DNA of 64,000 bases from Parvibaculum sp039680535 (GCF_039680535.1 NZ_JBDKSS010000023.1:65385-129384), one strand, 5' to 3'. Positions 17,455 through 27,447 are shown, numbered from the stretch's first letter. A program made the numbers and translations. The notes: a model not told the origin generated them from the sequence alone.

Positions 17455-18030
17455 ATGAAAAAGATCGCCTATTGGGGCGGCATGATCGTGCTGGGCATTG
17501 CGCTCGGCCTCGGATCGGCGCGCATGATGCTGGGGCTTGGCCAGCTCGATGGCGGCTACAGCGTTGGGCCCTGGAAGACAGGTACCGATTTCGGCAGCGC
17601 GAGTGCTGGCATGTATACGCGGGCGCGTGTCGCTCTTTACGGGCTTCTCGCGCTCGACAAGAAGGAAACGCTTTATTATACAGCGCAGACGGACGATTCA
17701 GGCGCGCCCTTGTCCGGCAACTGCACCTATGTGGTCGAAGGCAAGGATCTCGCCGCGCGCTGGTGGAGCGTGACGGCCTATGGCCCGGACAGCTTCCTCA
17801 TTCCGAACGAAGCCAACATCTACTCATTCGCCAAGACGACCGTGAAGCGCGAGGCCGATGGGCATTACATCGTGCGCGTCTCGGCGGAGCGTCAGCAAGG
17901 CAACTGGCTGCCCGTCAAGGCGGGGGAAAGCTTCGACATGACGGCCCGCTTTTACAATCCGGATCAATCCGTCCAGGCCGCGCCGGGTTCGGCCAAACTT
18001 CCGCATATCGTGAAGGAGAGCTGCAAATGA
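17455..18030 (+). CDS. DUF1214 domain protein, membrane-anchored
   Basis: 191 residues. An N-terminal hydrophobic anchor (YWGGMIVLGIALGLGSA) is followed by a DUF1214 domain: YYTAQTDDSGAPLSGNCTYV, WWSVTAYGPDSFLIPN and ARFYNPDQSV are typical. DUF1214 usually occurs C-terminal to DUF1254 in one polypeptide; here the two are separate adjacent genes. The stop overlaps the next start as ATGA, so they are translationally coupled. Biochemical role unknown; the divergent IclR gene with operator is the probable regulator. Confidence 0.88.
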   Translation: MKKIAYWGGMIVLGIALGLGSARMMLGLGQLDGGYSVGPWKTGTDFGSASAGMYTRARVALYGLLALDKKETLYYTAQTDDSGAPLSGNCTYVVEGKDLAARWWSVTAYGPDSFLIPNEANIYSFAKTTVKREADGHYIVRVSAERQQGNWLPVKAGESFDMTARFYNPDQSVQAAPGSAKLPHIVKESCK

Positions 18031-18560
18031 AGCGTGTCCTGACATTCGTTGTCGGCGCCGCGATCGTGGCAGGCGCCGTTCATGTGGCAGTTGTCTGGGC
18101 GCTTCCCCGCGTTATCATGACGAAGGTGATGAGCGCGGTGGCGGGCGATGCGAAGGTGAACGAGTTCGCCGAGCTGCCGCTGGCGACCTCCGCCGCGCGG
18201 CGTGTCGTCCGGCCGAGCCCGGATCTCGCCTATTCGATCTGCATTCTCGATCTCTCGAAGGGGCCGGTGCGTGTGCAGGTGCCGCTGACCGAGCCCTATA
18301 CCTCGGTCGCGCTCTATTCGTCGACGACGGATAATTACTTTGTGCGTAACGATCGCGACGCGAAGGGCAGGGAGCTCGACGTTGTCATCCTGCCCAAGGG
18401 CGCTTCCGCGCCAGCGGACGTTCCGACGGGTGCCGATGTTGTGACGGCGCCGACCGCAAAGGGGCTCGTGCTGGTGCGTCGCGTGGTCGAGAGCCCGGAG
18501 GCATTCCCGGCGCTCGATGAAGCCCGCAAGAGGGGGACCTGCGCTTCCCTTCATGGGTGA
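18027..18560 (+). CDS. DUF1254 domain protein, membrane-anchored
   Basis: 177 residues. Starts at the ATG overlapping the DUF1214 stop codon. An N-terminal hydrophobic segment (VLTFVVGAAIVAGAVHVAVV) gives a signal anchor. The body (SPDLAYSICILDLSKGPVRV, SVALYSSTTDNYFVRND) matches DUF1254. A long open frame starting at 17472 runs through the DUF1214 gene in another frame and is a shadow up to this start. The pair probably acts together at the periplasmic face. Confidence 0.85.
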   Translation: MKRVLTFVVGAAIVAGAVHVAVVWALPRVIMTKVMSAVAGDAKVNEFAELPLATSAARRVVRPSPDLAYSICILDLSKGPVRVQVPLTEPYTSVALYSSTTDNYFVRNDRDAKGRELDVVILPKGASAPADVPTGADVVTAPTAKGLVLVRRVVESPEAFPALDEARKRGTCASLHG

Positions 18561-18568
18561 GCGCCGAA

Positions 18569-18602
18569 CGGGGCCGCGGTCCGAGGAGGGAGCGCGGCCC
18601 CG
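18569..18602. terminator. Hairpin between convergent genes
   Basis: Perfect 10-bp stem CGGGGCCGCG/CGCGGCCCCG with a 14 nt loop, between the DUF1254 gene and oligopeptidase B, which converge here. There is no long T-run, so it may be a weak or bidirectional terminator. Confidence 0.6.
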
Positions 18603-18608
18603 GTTCGT

Positions 18609-20702
18609 TCAGGCCCGATCGCTGATCGCGAGCGCGAAAGAGAAGACGAGCGCGACTTCCTTCAGCCGCTCGAAACGGCCGGGTGCGCCGCCATGGCCCG
18701 CATCCATGTTGATGCGCAGCAGCGTCAGGTTTCCGTCAGTGCGCAGCGCGCGGAGCCTCGCCGCCCATTTGGCCGGCTCCCAATAGGTGACGCGCGGATC
18801 GGTGAGACCGCCAAGCGCCAGGATGTGCGGATAGGCCTGCGCCCGGACATTGTCGTAAGGCGAATAGGACGCCATGTATCTGTAGGCGTTCTCATCTTCG
18901 ATGGGATTGCCCCATTCGTTCCATTCGGGCGGCGTCAAGGGCAGCGATGCGTCGAGCATCGTCGCCATGACATCGACAAAAGGCACTTCGGCGATGATGC
19001 CGTTGAAGAGGTCCGGCGCCATGTTGGCGACTGCGCCCATCAGCATGCCGCCTGCGCTGCCGCCATGGCCGACGATCCGGCCGCGCGAGGTGAAGCCTTC
19101 CTTCGCGAGATGCTCGCCGGCGGCGATGAAATCCGCGAAGGTGTTGCGCTTCTTCATGAGCTTGCCGTCGGAATACCAGCGATAGCCCTTTTCCATGCCG
19201 CCGCGAATATGAGCGATGGCGTAGACAAAGCCGCGATCGACAAGCGAAAGGGCCGTCACCGAAAATGAGGCGGGGATGCTGATCCCGTATGAGCCATAGC
19301 CATAGAGCAGGCATGGCGCGCTGCCGTCGAGCTTCGTCGTCCTGCGATAGAGCAGCGAGACGGGAACGAGTTCGCCGTCCGGCGCGGTGGCGAAGATCCG
19401 ACGCGTAACATAGTCTGCGGGATTGTGGCCTGAGGGAACTTCCTGACGCTTCCGCAATGTGCGCTCGCGACTCTCCATGTCGTAGTCATAGACTTCGGCG
19501 GGCGTCGTCATGGAGTTGTAGGAAAAGCGTGTGCGTGTGGTGTCGTACTCGTAGCCAGCCGAAAGGTTGAGATCGTAGGCCTCCTCGTCGAAGCCGATTT
19601 CGTGTTCAGTGCCGTCGCCGAGGCGGCGGATGACGATCCGGCTCAGACCGTCGCGGCGTTCGAGCCGCGCGTGGTGGTTGCGATAGGCAACATGCGAAAG
19701 GACGAGCGTGCCGGGACGATGGGGCACGAAGTCGCGCCAGTTTGCGCGTTCAGGCGCGGCAGCGGGCGCTTCCATGAGCTTGAAGTCTTCTGCTTCTCCG
19801 AGATTGGTGAGAATGAGAAAGCGTTCCCGGTCGGCGTCATGCTCGATGTCGTATTCGACGCCATGCTCGCGAGCGGCGACGAGACGCGGCGGCGTTTCGG
19901 GCGCATCCGCCGGAATGAGGCGGATTTCGCTGGTCTGATGGTCATGCGTGTCGATGAGCAGGAAGCGGCCGCTCTGCGTCTTGCCGACGCCGACATAAAA
20001 GGCGTGGTCTTCTTCCTCATAGACGAGCGTGTCGTCCGTCGCGGACGTGCCGACGACATGGCGGAAGACCTTCAGCGGTCGGTGTTCTTCGTCCACATGC
20101 ACGTAGAGGAAGCTCTTGCCCTTCGCATCCCAAGCGATGTCGCCCGATGTATCGGAAATCTCGTCGGCAAGGTCCTTTCCGCTCGCGGCGTCGCGGATGC
20201 GGATCGTGAAATATTCCGAGCCCTTGCGATCCGTCGACCAGGCAATGAGATCATGCGTCGGTGCGTGATCGACTTCGCCGATGCGGAAATAGGCTTCGCC
20301 TTCCGCTTCCTTGTTGCAGTCGAGAAGGACTTGCTCCGCGTCGTCCGCGTTGCGGCGGCAGAAGATCGGATGCTGCGAGCCTTGCGCGTAGCGGAGGTAA
20401 TAGGCGAAAGGGCCATCGGGCGAGGGAACGGAGGAGTCTTCCTCCTTGATGCGGCCCTTCATCTCGGCGAAGAGCGTCGCCCGCAAATCCTCAAGCGGCG
20501 CGAGTGCTGCATCCGTGTAGTCGTTCTCGGCTTCGAGATAGGCGCGAATTTCGGGTGAGAGCGCGCCCGGGTCTCGCATGACGTCGCGCCAGTTCGGATC
20601 GCGCAGCCACGCATAATCGTCGGTGCGGGTAATCCCGTGATGCGTATCGGATTGCGCATGCCTTGCGGCGACCGGCGCGACGGCGGGAGGCGTGAGATTC
20701 AT
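18609..20702 (-). CDS. ptrB: Oligopeptidase B (S9A prolyl oligopeptidase family)
   Basis: 697 residues, the usual length. An N-terminal beta-propeller domain (DDYAWLRDPNWRDVM start) is followed by an alpha/beta-hydrolase domain with the catalytic triad Ser549 (GHGGSAGG), Asp635 (GGLTDPRV) and His670 (DAGHGGAPG). The AHIRGGMEKGYRWYSDGK stretch is typical of oligopeptidase B, which cleaves small peptides after basic residues in the cytoplasm. No signal peptide. A copy of the dispersed palindromic element lies between it and msrB upstream. Confidence 0.92.
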   Translation of the reverse strand: MNLTPPAVAPVAARHAQSDTHHGITRTDDYAWLRDPNWRDVMRDPGALSPEIRAYLEAENDYTDAALAPLEDLRATLFAEMKGRIKEEDSSVPSPDGPFAYYLRYAQGSQHPIFCRRNADDAEQVLLDCNKEAEGEAYFRIGEVDHAPTHDLIAWSTDRKGSEYFTIRIRDAASGKDLADEISDTSGDIAWDAKGKSFLYVHVDEEHRPLKVFRHVVGTSATDDTLVYEEEDHAFYVGVGKTQSGRFLLIDTHDHQTSEIRLIPADAPETPPRLVAAREHGVEYDIEHDADRERFLILTNLGEAEDFKLMEAPAAAPERANWRDFVPHRPGTLVLSHVAYRNHHARLERRDGLSRIVIRRLGDGTEHEIGFDEEAYDLNLSAGYEYDTTRTRFSYNSMTTPAEVYDYDMESRERTLRKRQEVPSGHNPADYVTRRIFATAPDGELVPVSLLYRRTTKLDGSAPCLLYGYGSYGISIPASFSVTALSLVDRGFVYAIAHIRGGMEKGYRWYSDGKLMKKRNTFADFIAAGEHLAKEGFTSRGRIVGHGGSAGGMLMGAVANMAPDLFNGIIAEVPFVDVMATMLDASLPLTPPEWNEWGNPIEDENAYRYMASYSPYDNVRAQAYPHILALGGLTDPRVTYWEPAKWAARLRALRTDGNLTLLRINMDAGHGGAPGRFERLKEVALVFSFALAISDRA

Positions 20703-20723
20703 GTTCGTGTGTTTCTTTTATTT

Positions 20724-20806
20724 GTCACCCCGGGCTTGTCCCGGGGTCCAGGGGCCGCTTGCTCGGAGCGTGTTGCCCCTGGATCCCGGCACCAGGCCGG
20801 GATGAC
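20724..20806. repeat. Dispersed intergenic palindromic element, full copy B
   Basis: 83 nt bounded by GTCA and TGAC. It folds into three hairpins: CCCCGGG with TCCCGGGG, a middle arm TCCAGGGG/CCCCTGGA enclosing TTGCTCGGAGCGTG, and TCCCGG/CCGGGA. It is closely related to the copy at 54729 and more distantly to 8412. Confidence 0.8.
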
Positions 20807-20819
20807 ACTTTCAATTGAA

Positions 20820-21245
20820 CTACGGCGCTTCCTGCTCGTCGTCGGGTTCGAAGTCGAGGGCGGTGCCGTTCATGCAGAAGCGCAGGCCGGTCGGGCGGGG
20901 GCCATCGGGGAAGACGTGACCGAGATGGGCTTCGCAGGTGGCGCAGCGCGCTTCGACGCGGCGCATACCGTGGGAGACGTCTTCAAGTTCTTCGATTGCC
21001 TCCGGTGCGATAGGCGCGAAGAAGCTCGGCCAGCCGGAGCCGCTTTCATATTTCGTTTCGGAGCGGAAAAGGGGCGTGCCGCAGGCGACGCAATGGAAGG
21101 TGCCCTTGCGGTGCTCGTCGAGCCAGGGGCCGGTGAAGGCGCGCTCGGTGCCGGCCTGCCGCGTCACCTGATATTGCTCGGGCGTCAGTTCCTTGCGCCA
21201 TTCCGTGTCGCTCTTGACCACCTTGGGGCGGGACTTATCGGACAT
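20820..21245 (-). CDS. msrB: Peptide-methionine (R)-S-oxide reductase
   Basis: 141 residues that reduce methionine-R-sulfoxide in proteins. Zinc ligands are Cys52/Cys55 (CVACG) and Cys101/Cys104 (CATCEAHLGHVF); the catalytic Cys124 is in LRFCMNGTAL. GSGWPSFFAPI is the conserved substrate-pocket motif. No signal peptide, so cytoplasmic. It is downstream of a MaoC gene but separated from it by a strong hairpin terminator, so it probably has its own promoter. Confidence 0.95.
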   Translation of the reverse strand: MSDKSRPKVVKSDTEWRKELTPEQYQVTRQAGTERAFTGPWLDEHRKGTFHCVACGTPLFRSETKYESGSGWPSFFAPIAPEAIEELEDVSHGMRRVEARCATCEAHLGHVFPDGPRPTGLRFCMNGTALDFEPDDEQEAP

Positions 21246-21270
21246 GGGGAACCTCCGCTGGGAGAAGAAT

Positions 21271-21297
21271 GCCCGCGCCGCAGGACGCGGCGCGGGC
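21271..21297 (-). terminator. Hairpin terminator of the MaoC gene
   Basis: Perfect 11-bp stem GCCCGCGCCGC/GCGGCGCGGGC with a 5 nt loop, followed on the minus strand by ATTCTTCTC. It lies 7 nt past the MaoC stop and upstream of msrB. Confidence 0.8.
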
Positions 21298-21303
21298 GGA
21301 ATC

Positions 21304-21756
21304 TCATTCGAAAATGAGGCTCAGCGTCTCGGCGACCATTGCCGGGCGCTCCTGGCCTTCGATCTCCATGGTCACCTCATTGGTGACCTGCCAGCCGCCG
21401 GCCTTGGGCTGGGCGTCCTTCAGCTTCACGCGGGCGCGGACCTTGGAGCCGACCGGCACCATCTGCGTGAAGCGCACCGCGTTCGAACCGTAGTTGATGC
21501 CACGGGTCGCGCTCTTGACGGTGCTGACCATGCCCATGAGGTAGGGGAGCAGCGACAGCGTCAGATAGCCATGCGCGATGGTGGGCATGCCCAGCTCTTT
21601 CTGGGTGCGCTCGGGATTGACGTGGATCCACTGATGGTCGCCCGTCGCTTCGGCGAACTTGTTGATCCGGTCCTGGTCGATCTGGACCCAATCGCTGACG
21701 CCGATTTCGTTGCCCTTCTCGGCGATGTATTCGGCGACTGTATTGAAGGTGCGCAT
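21304..21756 (-). CDS. MaoC family dehydratase
   Basis: 150-residue hotdog-fold enzyme. The hydratase motif is FAEATGDHQWIHVNPERTQ, with the catalytic Asp-His pair, followed by TIAHGYLTLSLLPYL. Members hydrate trans-2-enoyl-CoA to (R)-3-hydroxyacyl-CoA and can feed polyhydroxyalkanoate synthesis. A phasin gene elsewhere in the window shows that the organism makes granules, but a link is only an inference. Confidence 0.92.
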   Translation of the reverse strand: MRTFNTVAEYIAEKGNEIGVSDWVQIDQDRINKFAEATGDHQWIHVNPERTQKELGMPTIAHGYLTLSLLPYLMGMVSTVKSATRGINYGSNAVRFTQMVPVGSKVRARVKLKDAQPKAGGWQVTNEVTMEIEGQERPAMVAETLSLIFE

Positions 21757-21874
21757 GCGCTGTCTCCCGTTCGAATTATGGGGTATTCCGCAGGGGCCGG
21801 ATGGCCGGTCCCGTTGGCGGGTAACCTAGCCGCGCATGGCCGCGCCGCCAACCGGGAATCGGAGGCCGCCTTCT

Positions 21875-22357
21875 TCAGAAGGACAGGCGCATGCGGACGC
21901 GGCGGTCGTCCTCGGAATCGGAGGTCAGGGCCTCCTCAAGCCAGCCCCAGGCCTCGCCTTCGGACACGATGACGATCTTCGAGCGCGGCCAACCAAGGGC
22001 TTCGAAGGCCCGGGCCACATTTGAGGCGCGCTTGCGGGCCAGCCGGGCATTGGCGGCCGCGTCGCCCGTCTTGCTCGACTTGCCGAATAGGCAGATTTGC
22101 CCCGCCTGTTTGCCGGTGGCAAGGCCATGAACATATTCGATCCGCTTCTGGCCGTCCGGCTTGATGCGGCTCGAATTGGTGTCGAAGTAGACGTAGTAGT
22201 CCTGGGTGAAGGCGCGGCCGGCGCCGGGATTGTTTCGGCAACGGCCGCCATAGGTCGAAACCTCGTCCGCCATGGCTGGCGTTGCCGCGAGCGGCGCGAG
22301 AAGGGCGAAGGCAATGGCGAGACCGGCAGCGGCGCGCGTCAGATTGGCGATGTTCAT
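21875..22357 (-). CDS. Exported OmpA-like domain protein
   Basis: 160 residues. A Sec signal peptide (ending near ATPAMADE) precedes a compact OmpA-like domain: YYVYFDTNSSRIKPDG, then NARLARKRASNVARAFEALG, which match the peptidoglycan-binding fold. The C-terminal SEDDRRVRMRLSF corresponds to the last strand. It probably sits in the periplasm. No lipobox is visible. Neighbours are a MaoC gene and an acyl-CoA ligase, which give no functional clue. Confidence 0.8.
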   Translation of the reverse strand: MNIANLTRAAAGLAIAFALLAPLAATPAMADEVSTYGGRCRNNPGAGRAFTQDYYVYFDTNSSRIKPDGQKRIEYVHGLATGKQAGQICLFGKSSKTGDAAANARLARKRASNVARAFEALGWPRSKIVIVSEGEAWGWLEEALTSDSEDDRRVRMRLSF

Positions 22358-22444
22358 GGTTGCCCCCTTTCAGATTCGGGGCCCAAGTTAGCACATCGAA
22401 CGGCGGAAACGATGCGGGCGGCCAGTGGCCGCCCGCAGGTCAGA

Positions 22445-23992
22445 TCAGACGATCTTGGATTCCTTGTTGCCCCAGTAGCGGTCGCGGATGAGGCGCTTGT
22501 AGAGCTTGCCGGTCGGATGGCGCGGCAGCTGCTCTTCGAAGTCGACCGAGCGCGGGCACTTGATGGGCGACAGGTGCTGCTTGCAGAACTCCAGGAGCTC
22601 CGCTTCGAGCGCCGGGCCCGCATCGTTCCAGTCGACGGGCTGGACGACGGCCTTCACCTCTTCGCCGAAATCCTCATTGGGCACGCCGATGACCGCGACG
22701 TCCGCGACCTTCGGGTGGAGGACCAGCGTGTTCTCTGCTTCCTGCGGGTAGATATTGACGCCGCCGGAAATGATCATGAAGGCCTTGCGGTCGGTGAGGT
22801 AGAGATAGCCTTCCTCGTCGAGACGACCGATATCGCCCAGCGTCGACCAGCCCTTGGGATGGCGGCTCTCGGCGGTCTTCTTCGGGTCGTTGTGATATTC
22901 GAATTTGGTCTCGCTTTCGAAGTAGATGGTGCCTGCTTCGCCGATCGGAAGTTCATTGCCTTCGTCGTCGCAGATATGGACGATGGCGTTGAGCGCCTTA
23001 CCGACGGAGCCCCTATGAGCGAGCCATTCCTGCGAGTTGAGCGCGCAGAAGCCGTTGCCTTCCGAACCTGCGTAATATTCGAAGATCACCGGGCCCCACC
23101 AGTCGATCATCTGCTGCTTGACCGGCACGGGGCAGGGAGCGGCGGCGTGAATCGCGACTTTCAGCGACGACACATCGTACTTCTTGCGGACGTCTTCCGG
23201 CATCTTCAGCATACGAACGAACATGGTCGGCACCCACTGGCTGTGCGTGACCTTGTACTTCTCGATGAGCTTCAGCGCTTCCTCGGCGTCGAAATGCTCC
23301 ATCACGATCACGGTGCCGCCGAGACGCTGGGCGGTCATGCACCAGCGGAGCGGCGCGGCGTGATAGAGCGGCGCGGGCGAGAGGTAGATCGTGTTTTCGT
23401 CGAAGCCGTAGAGCAGCTGGGCGAGGCCGGCGAGAGCGTTCACCTCGTCGATGGGCCCACCGGTCAGCGGATGCTTCACGCCCTTCGGACGGCCTGTCGT
23501 GCCCGACGAATAGAGCATGTCGGTGCCGGCGGTCTGGTCGGCGATCGGCGTCGTCGGGAAGCCGGCGCGGGCGTCTTCATATTTCTCATAGCCGGGAACG
23601 TCGCCGCCGACGGCGAAGCAGCGCTCGACCTTGGGAATGAGCTTCTCGGCCACGAGTTGGGCGGCGACCGGCTCCAGAGCTTTCGAGACGAAGAGGAGGC
23701 GCGCGCCGCAATCGCCGACGATGTAGGCGACTTCGCTGGCCGTGAGGCGCGAGGGGACGCAGGTGAAATAGAGACCTGCGCGCTGGGCGGCCCAACAGAT
23801 TTCAAAATAGCGGACGTTGTTGTCCATGAAGATGGCGATGGAGTCGCCCGTCTTCAGGCCAGCCGCGCGAAAGAGATGCGCAAGCTGGTTGGAGCGTTCG
23901 TCGAGTTCCTTGAAGGTCACGGTCTCGCCGGTCGCCGCCATGATGTAGGCGGGCTTCGACGGCGTCTTCTGCGCATGAATATAGGGATGCAT
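22445..23992 (-). CDS. AMP-dependent acyl-CoA synthetase/ligase
   Basis: 515-residue ANL superfamily enzyme that activates a carboxylic acid as acyl-adenylate and then the CoA thioester. The P-loop-like YSSGTTGRPKGVK lies at about 161-173, YLTDRKAFMIISGGVNIYPQE carries the A8 hinge, and the catalytic Lys496 is in PTGKLYKRL. It resembles fatty-acid or bile-acid-type CoA ligases. It is divergent from a crotonase across a 231 nt gap, suggesting a shared acyl-CoA pathway. Confidence 0.92.
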   Translation of the reverse strand: MHPYIHAQKTPSKPAYIMAATGETVTFKELDERSNQLAHLFRAAGLKTGDSIAIFMDNNVRYFEICWAAQRAGLYFTCVPSRLTASEVAYIVGDCGARLLFVSKALEPVAAQLVAEKLIPKVERCFAVGGDVPGYEKYEDARAGFPTTPIADQTAGTDMLYSSGTTGRPKGVKHPLTGGPIDEVNALAGLAQLLYGFDENTIYLSPAPLYHAAPLRWCMTAQRLGGTVIVMEHFDAEEALKLIEKYKVTHSQWVPTMFVRMLKMPEDVRKKYDVSSLKVAIHAAAPCPVPVKQQMIDWWGPVIFEYYAGSEGNGFCALNSQEWLAHRGSVGKALNAIVHICDDEGNELPIGEAGTIYFESETKFEYHNDPKKTAESRHPKGWSTLGDIGRLDEEGYLYLTDRKAFMIISGGVNIYPQEAENTLVLHPKVADVAVIGVPNEDFGEEVKAVVQPVDWNDAGPALEAELLEFCKQHLSPIKCPRSVDFEEQLPRHPTGKLYKRLIRDRYWGNKESKIV

Positions 23993-24223
23993 TAGGGTCC
24001 TCTCCCGGGGCTCTGGACGGACAGAAACACATTCCGCCGAGCCGGACTTCGCTTTTATGTTGGTCCGTTGTTATATCTGGGCGGGACATTCGCCGCGCCA
24101 CATCTTTTGCGTGAAAGTGAGCGCAAGATGACGCCCTCGTCAACTCATGTACGTTGACGCAGGGGCCGCGCGGCGCAAACGGCAAGAAATTCAGGCAATT
24201 TGCCATCAACAGGGAGAGGAAGC

Positions 24224-25129
<906 letters not shown>

Positions 25130-25140
25130 GGCTGAGCATT

Positions 25141-25172
25141 CCGGGGTCTGTTCCTGCCGGTGCGGACCCCGG
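25141..25172. terminator. Hairpin between convergent genes
   Basis: 8-bp stem CCGGGGTC/GACCCCGG with a 16 nt loop, located between the crotonase stop and the stop of the convergent membrane protein gene. No strong T-run. Confidence 0.5.
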
Positions 25173-25178
25173 CCCCGC

Positions 25179-25943
25179 TCACGATACATTCGGCTTTCCG
25201 CCCGCCTTCTGCGGAAGAAGCAGTATGCAGCCGATAATGAAGGCGGCGAGAACGGCCGTTGCCGTATAGCGGCTGAAGGCGAGGCCGCCGTGCTCGATCG
25301 GCTTGTCGAGCAGATCGCCCACCGTCGCGCCGAGGGGGCGGGTCAGGATGAACGCCATCCAGAACAGCAGCGTATGTGAAATCCTGGTGAAGAAATACGC
25401 CGCCGCAATCAGCGCAAGCCCGGCGCCGAAGACAAGCGCGCCGCCTTCATAGCCGAGCCCGTTCGTGTCCGCCATCCAGTCGCCCAGCGCCGTGCCGAGC
25501 GTTTGCGAAAAGAGGATCGTCACCCAGTAGAAGATTTCGACCCTGGGCGAAACGATGGACGAAACCGACACCGATCCGGCGGCGCGATACCAGACGCCTA
25601 GCGACGCAATGAGCAGCGCCAGAAGGATCGACGATCCGCCCGCATAGCCGATGCCCAGCGAGCGGTCGGCGAAATCCGCCATTGTCGTGCCGGCCGTCGT
25701 GGTTGCGACGACCACCATCCAATAAAGGGTTGGATGAAATACCCTGGCTCTGATTTGAGCAATGACGGCGACGAAGAAGATGCCGATGAAGATGATGCTG
25801 CTGAGGGCATAGCCGAGATCGAGCGACATGGAGACGGCGTCGCCGCCCGTTTCGCCAAGCGTCGTCGCGGCGATCTTGATGATCCAGAAAACGAGCGTGA
25901 CTGCCGGTACCTTGCTTGCGCCGTTGTCTTCAGCCTTCAGCAT
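25179..25943 (-). CDS. COG4705-type integral membrane protein with four internal repeats
   Basis: 254 residues, about eight predicted transmembrane helices. Four spaced copies of an LG/AG-x-x-x-G/A-D-type motif are visible: KIAATTLGETGGD, TTTAGTTMADFADR, FSQTLGTALGDWMAD and TRPLGATVGDLLDK, two of them followed by LGIGYAGG- or LGYEGG-type helices. This marks the uncharacterised COG4705 family. The regular repeat suggests a transporter or channel built by duplication, with the acidic residues lining a path; this is my inference. The start is 6 nt after the MFS gene stop, so the two form an operon. Confidence 0.82.
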   Translation of the reverse strand: MLKAEDNGASKVPAVTLVFWIIKIAATTLGETGGDAVSMSLDLGYALSSIIFIGIFFVAVIAQIRARVFHPTLYWMVVVATTTAGTTMADFADRSLGIGYAGGSSILLALLIASLGVWYRAAGSVSVSSIVSPRVEIFYWVTILFSQTLGTALGDWMADTNGLGYEGGALVFGAGLALIAAAYFFTRISHTLLFWMAFILTRPLGATVGDLLDKPIEHGGLAFSRYTATAVLAAFIIGCILLLPQKAGGKPNVS

Positions 25944-25949
25944 TTTCTA

Positions 25950-27230
25950 TCACTGCTCCGGGTTTGGCGTGTAGTTGCGGTTGTGTCCGGTGACGTTCCA
26001 GAGCGGGGTCAGGAAGAAGATCGCCAGCCAGAGCATCATCATCAGCGAGCAGGGCACGAGCAAGGCATTGAGCGGGCCGAGCCATTTGGTGACGAAGCCG
26101 GTGAGCAGTGCGCCGATGGGCCCGCCACCGATCGAGCCGAGCTGAAAGGCGGCGAGCATTCGCGCGCGCAAGGCCTCCGTCGCAGCCTCCTGAACGATGG
26201 CGCGGGACTGGCTCATCGCGATGCCGCCGGAGAGGCCCCATATCAGGGCGAGAATATTCACTGCCCAGAGCGGCGGGCAGAAATGCATGAGAACGGTGAC
26301 GATGGAGCCCGTGAAGCCGGTGAGCATCATCACGCGGCCCTGCCGCCTGATCGGGCGGAAACGGCTCAGCATCAGCGACGAGAAGCCGATGCCGCCGAAG
26401 AAACACATATTGAGAAAGCCGATCTCGAAGGATGCGCCGTGATAGACATCGCGGACGAGCACCGGAAAGAGCACGAGAAAAACGCCCATGAAAAGCACGC
26501 CGGAGAAGAAGCTGTAAAGCAGCACGGGGCGGATGCTTTCATGGCGCCAGACCGCTTCGAGGCCCTCGCGGACATCGCGGAAAGGCGAGAGCCATGACGC
26601 GGTGCCGGAGCGCGGCGTGGGCGGAATGAATGACAGCCGAGACGTCGTGAAGGCAGCGAGCCCGAGACCGGCGCACTGGAGAACCAGAAGGGCAGGTGCC
26701 CCGACGACGGTGGCGCTGCCGGCGACGAGATAGCCGATCACCTGGGCGAGAAACTGGCCGCCCAGAACGAGGGCGACGGCATGCTGAATGTGGGCGCCGG
26801 GGCGCGAGGCGGCAACGCGGGACAGCATGGCATCGCGGGCAGGCATCACGAAGCCGCCGAGCGCCGACATGACGAGCGCATAGCAAACCATGAGTGGGTA
26901 GCTGAGCCAGCCGCCGAAGATCAATGCCGCGAGGACCGCCGGCGGAATGATCGCCGCGAGCTGCAGGCGGAAGAGGTGGCCACGCAATTCGCGCCGGTCG
27001 GCCACGGCGCCGCCGAAAAGGCCGAGCACCATCATGGGGAGCATGGAAAGCATCTGCGCGATTCCGACGCGCTCGGAGCTTTCATGCAGGACGATGGTGA
27101 CGATCCACGGAAAGAGAACACCCTGGATGCCGGCCGAGAAGAAATAGATCCAGACGCCCGACATGTACCAGGTGAATTCGTCGCTTCCGCCCGCAGCGGC
27201 TTTCGCCACCGGCTCTTCCGGCCGATTCAT
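25950..27230 (-). CDS. MFS transporter
   Basis: 426 residues with about 12 transmembrane helices. A cytosolic loop motif GGAVADRRELRG lies after helix 2 and a second-half loop has SRFRPIRRQGRV. It belongs to the MFS_3/enterobactin-exporter-like group (IVLHESSERVGIAQMLSMLP). It is the upstream gene of a two-gene unit with the COG4705 protein. Substrate unknown. Confidence 0.87.
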   Translation of the reverse strand: MNRPEEPVAKAAAGGSDEFTWYMSGVWIYFFSAGIQGVLFPWIVTIVLHESSERVGIAQMLSMLPMMVLGLFGGAVADRRELRGHLFRLQLAAIIPPAVLAALIFGGWLSYPLMVCYALVMSALGGFVMPARDAMLSRVAASRPGAHIQHAVALVLGGQFLAQVIGYLVAGSATVVGAPALLVLQCAGLGLAAFTTSRLSFIPPTPRSGTASWLSPFRDVREGLEAVWRHESIRPVLLYSFFSGVLFMGVFLVLFPVLVRDVYHGASFEIGFLNMCFFGGIGFSSLMLSRFRPIRRQGRVMMLTGFTGSIVTVLMHFCPPLWAVNILALIWGLSGGIAMSQSRAIVQEAATEALRARMLAAFQLGSIGGGPIGALLTGFVTKWLGPLNALLVPCSLMMMLWLAIFFLTPLWNVTGHNRNYTPNPEQ

Positions 27231-27447
27231 GACGCTCCCCTCGCTCTCGACGGCGCTCGATGCGCCGGTCCTCGCCTTCCCTTGTCGCCTTCTATCGCGT
27301 TTGCCGGTTCAATGCTCGTCCTGCCGCCGGCGAATGTGAAATTTTTTTGACGATAGCCTGAAAAGGCGCCGTTTTAGGCAGTGGTAAAGGAAGCGGGAGC
27401 GATAAGAGCGTCGGATGTGCCCTCGATTCTTCAGCCTCGAGTTCAGG

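Noticed and set aside
22097..23995. Long plus-strand open frame of 632 codons
   Set aside because: It is antisense to the acyl-CoA ligase and the OmpA-like gene, both of which have clear family motifs. The composition (rich in Arg, Asp, His, Gly, Glu) is typical of a shadow frame in high-GC DNA.
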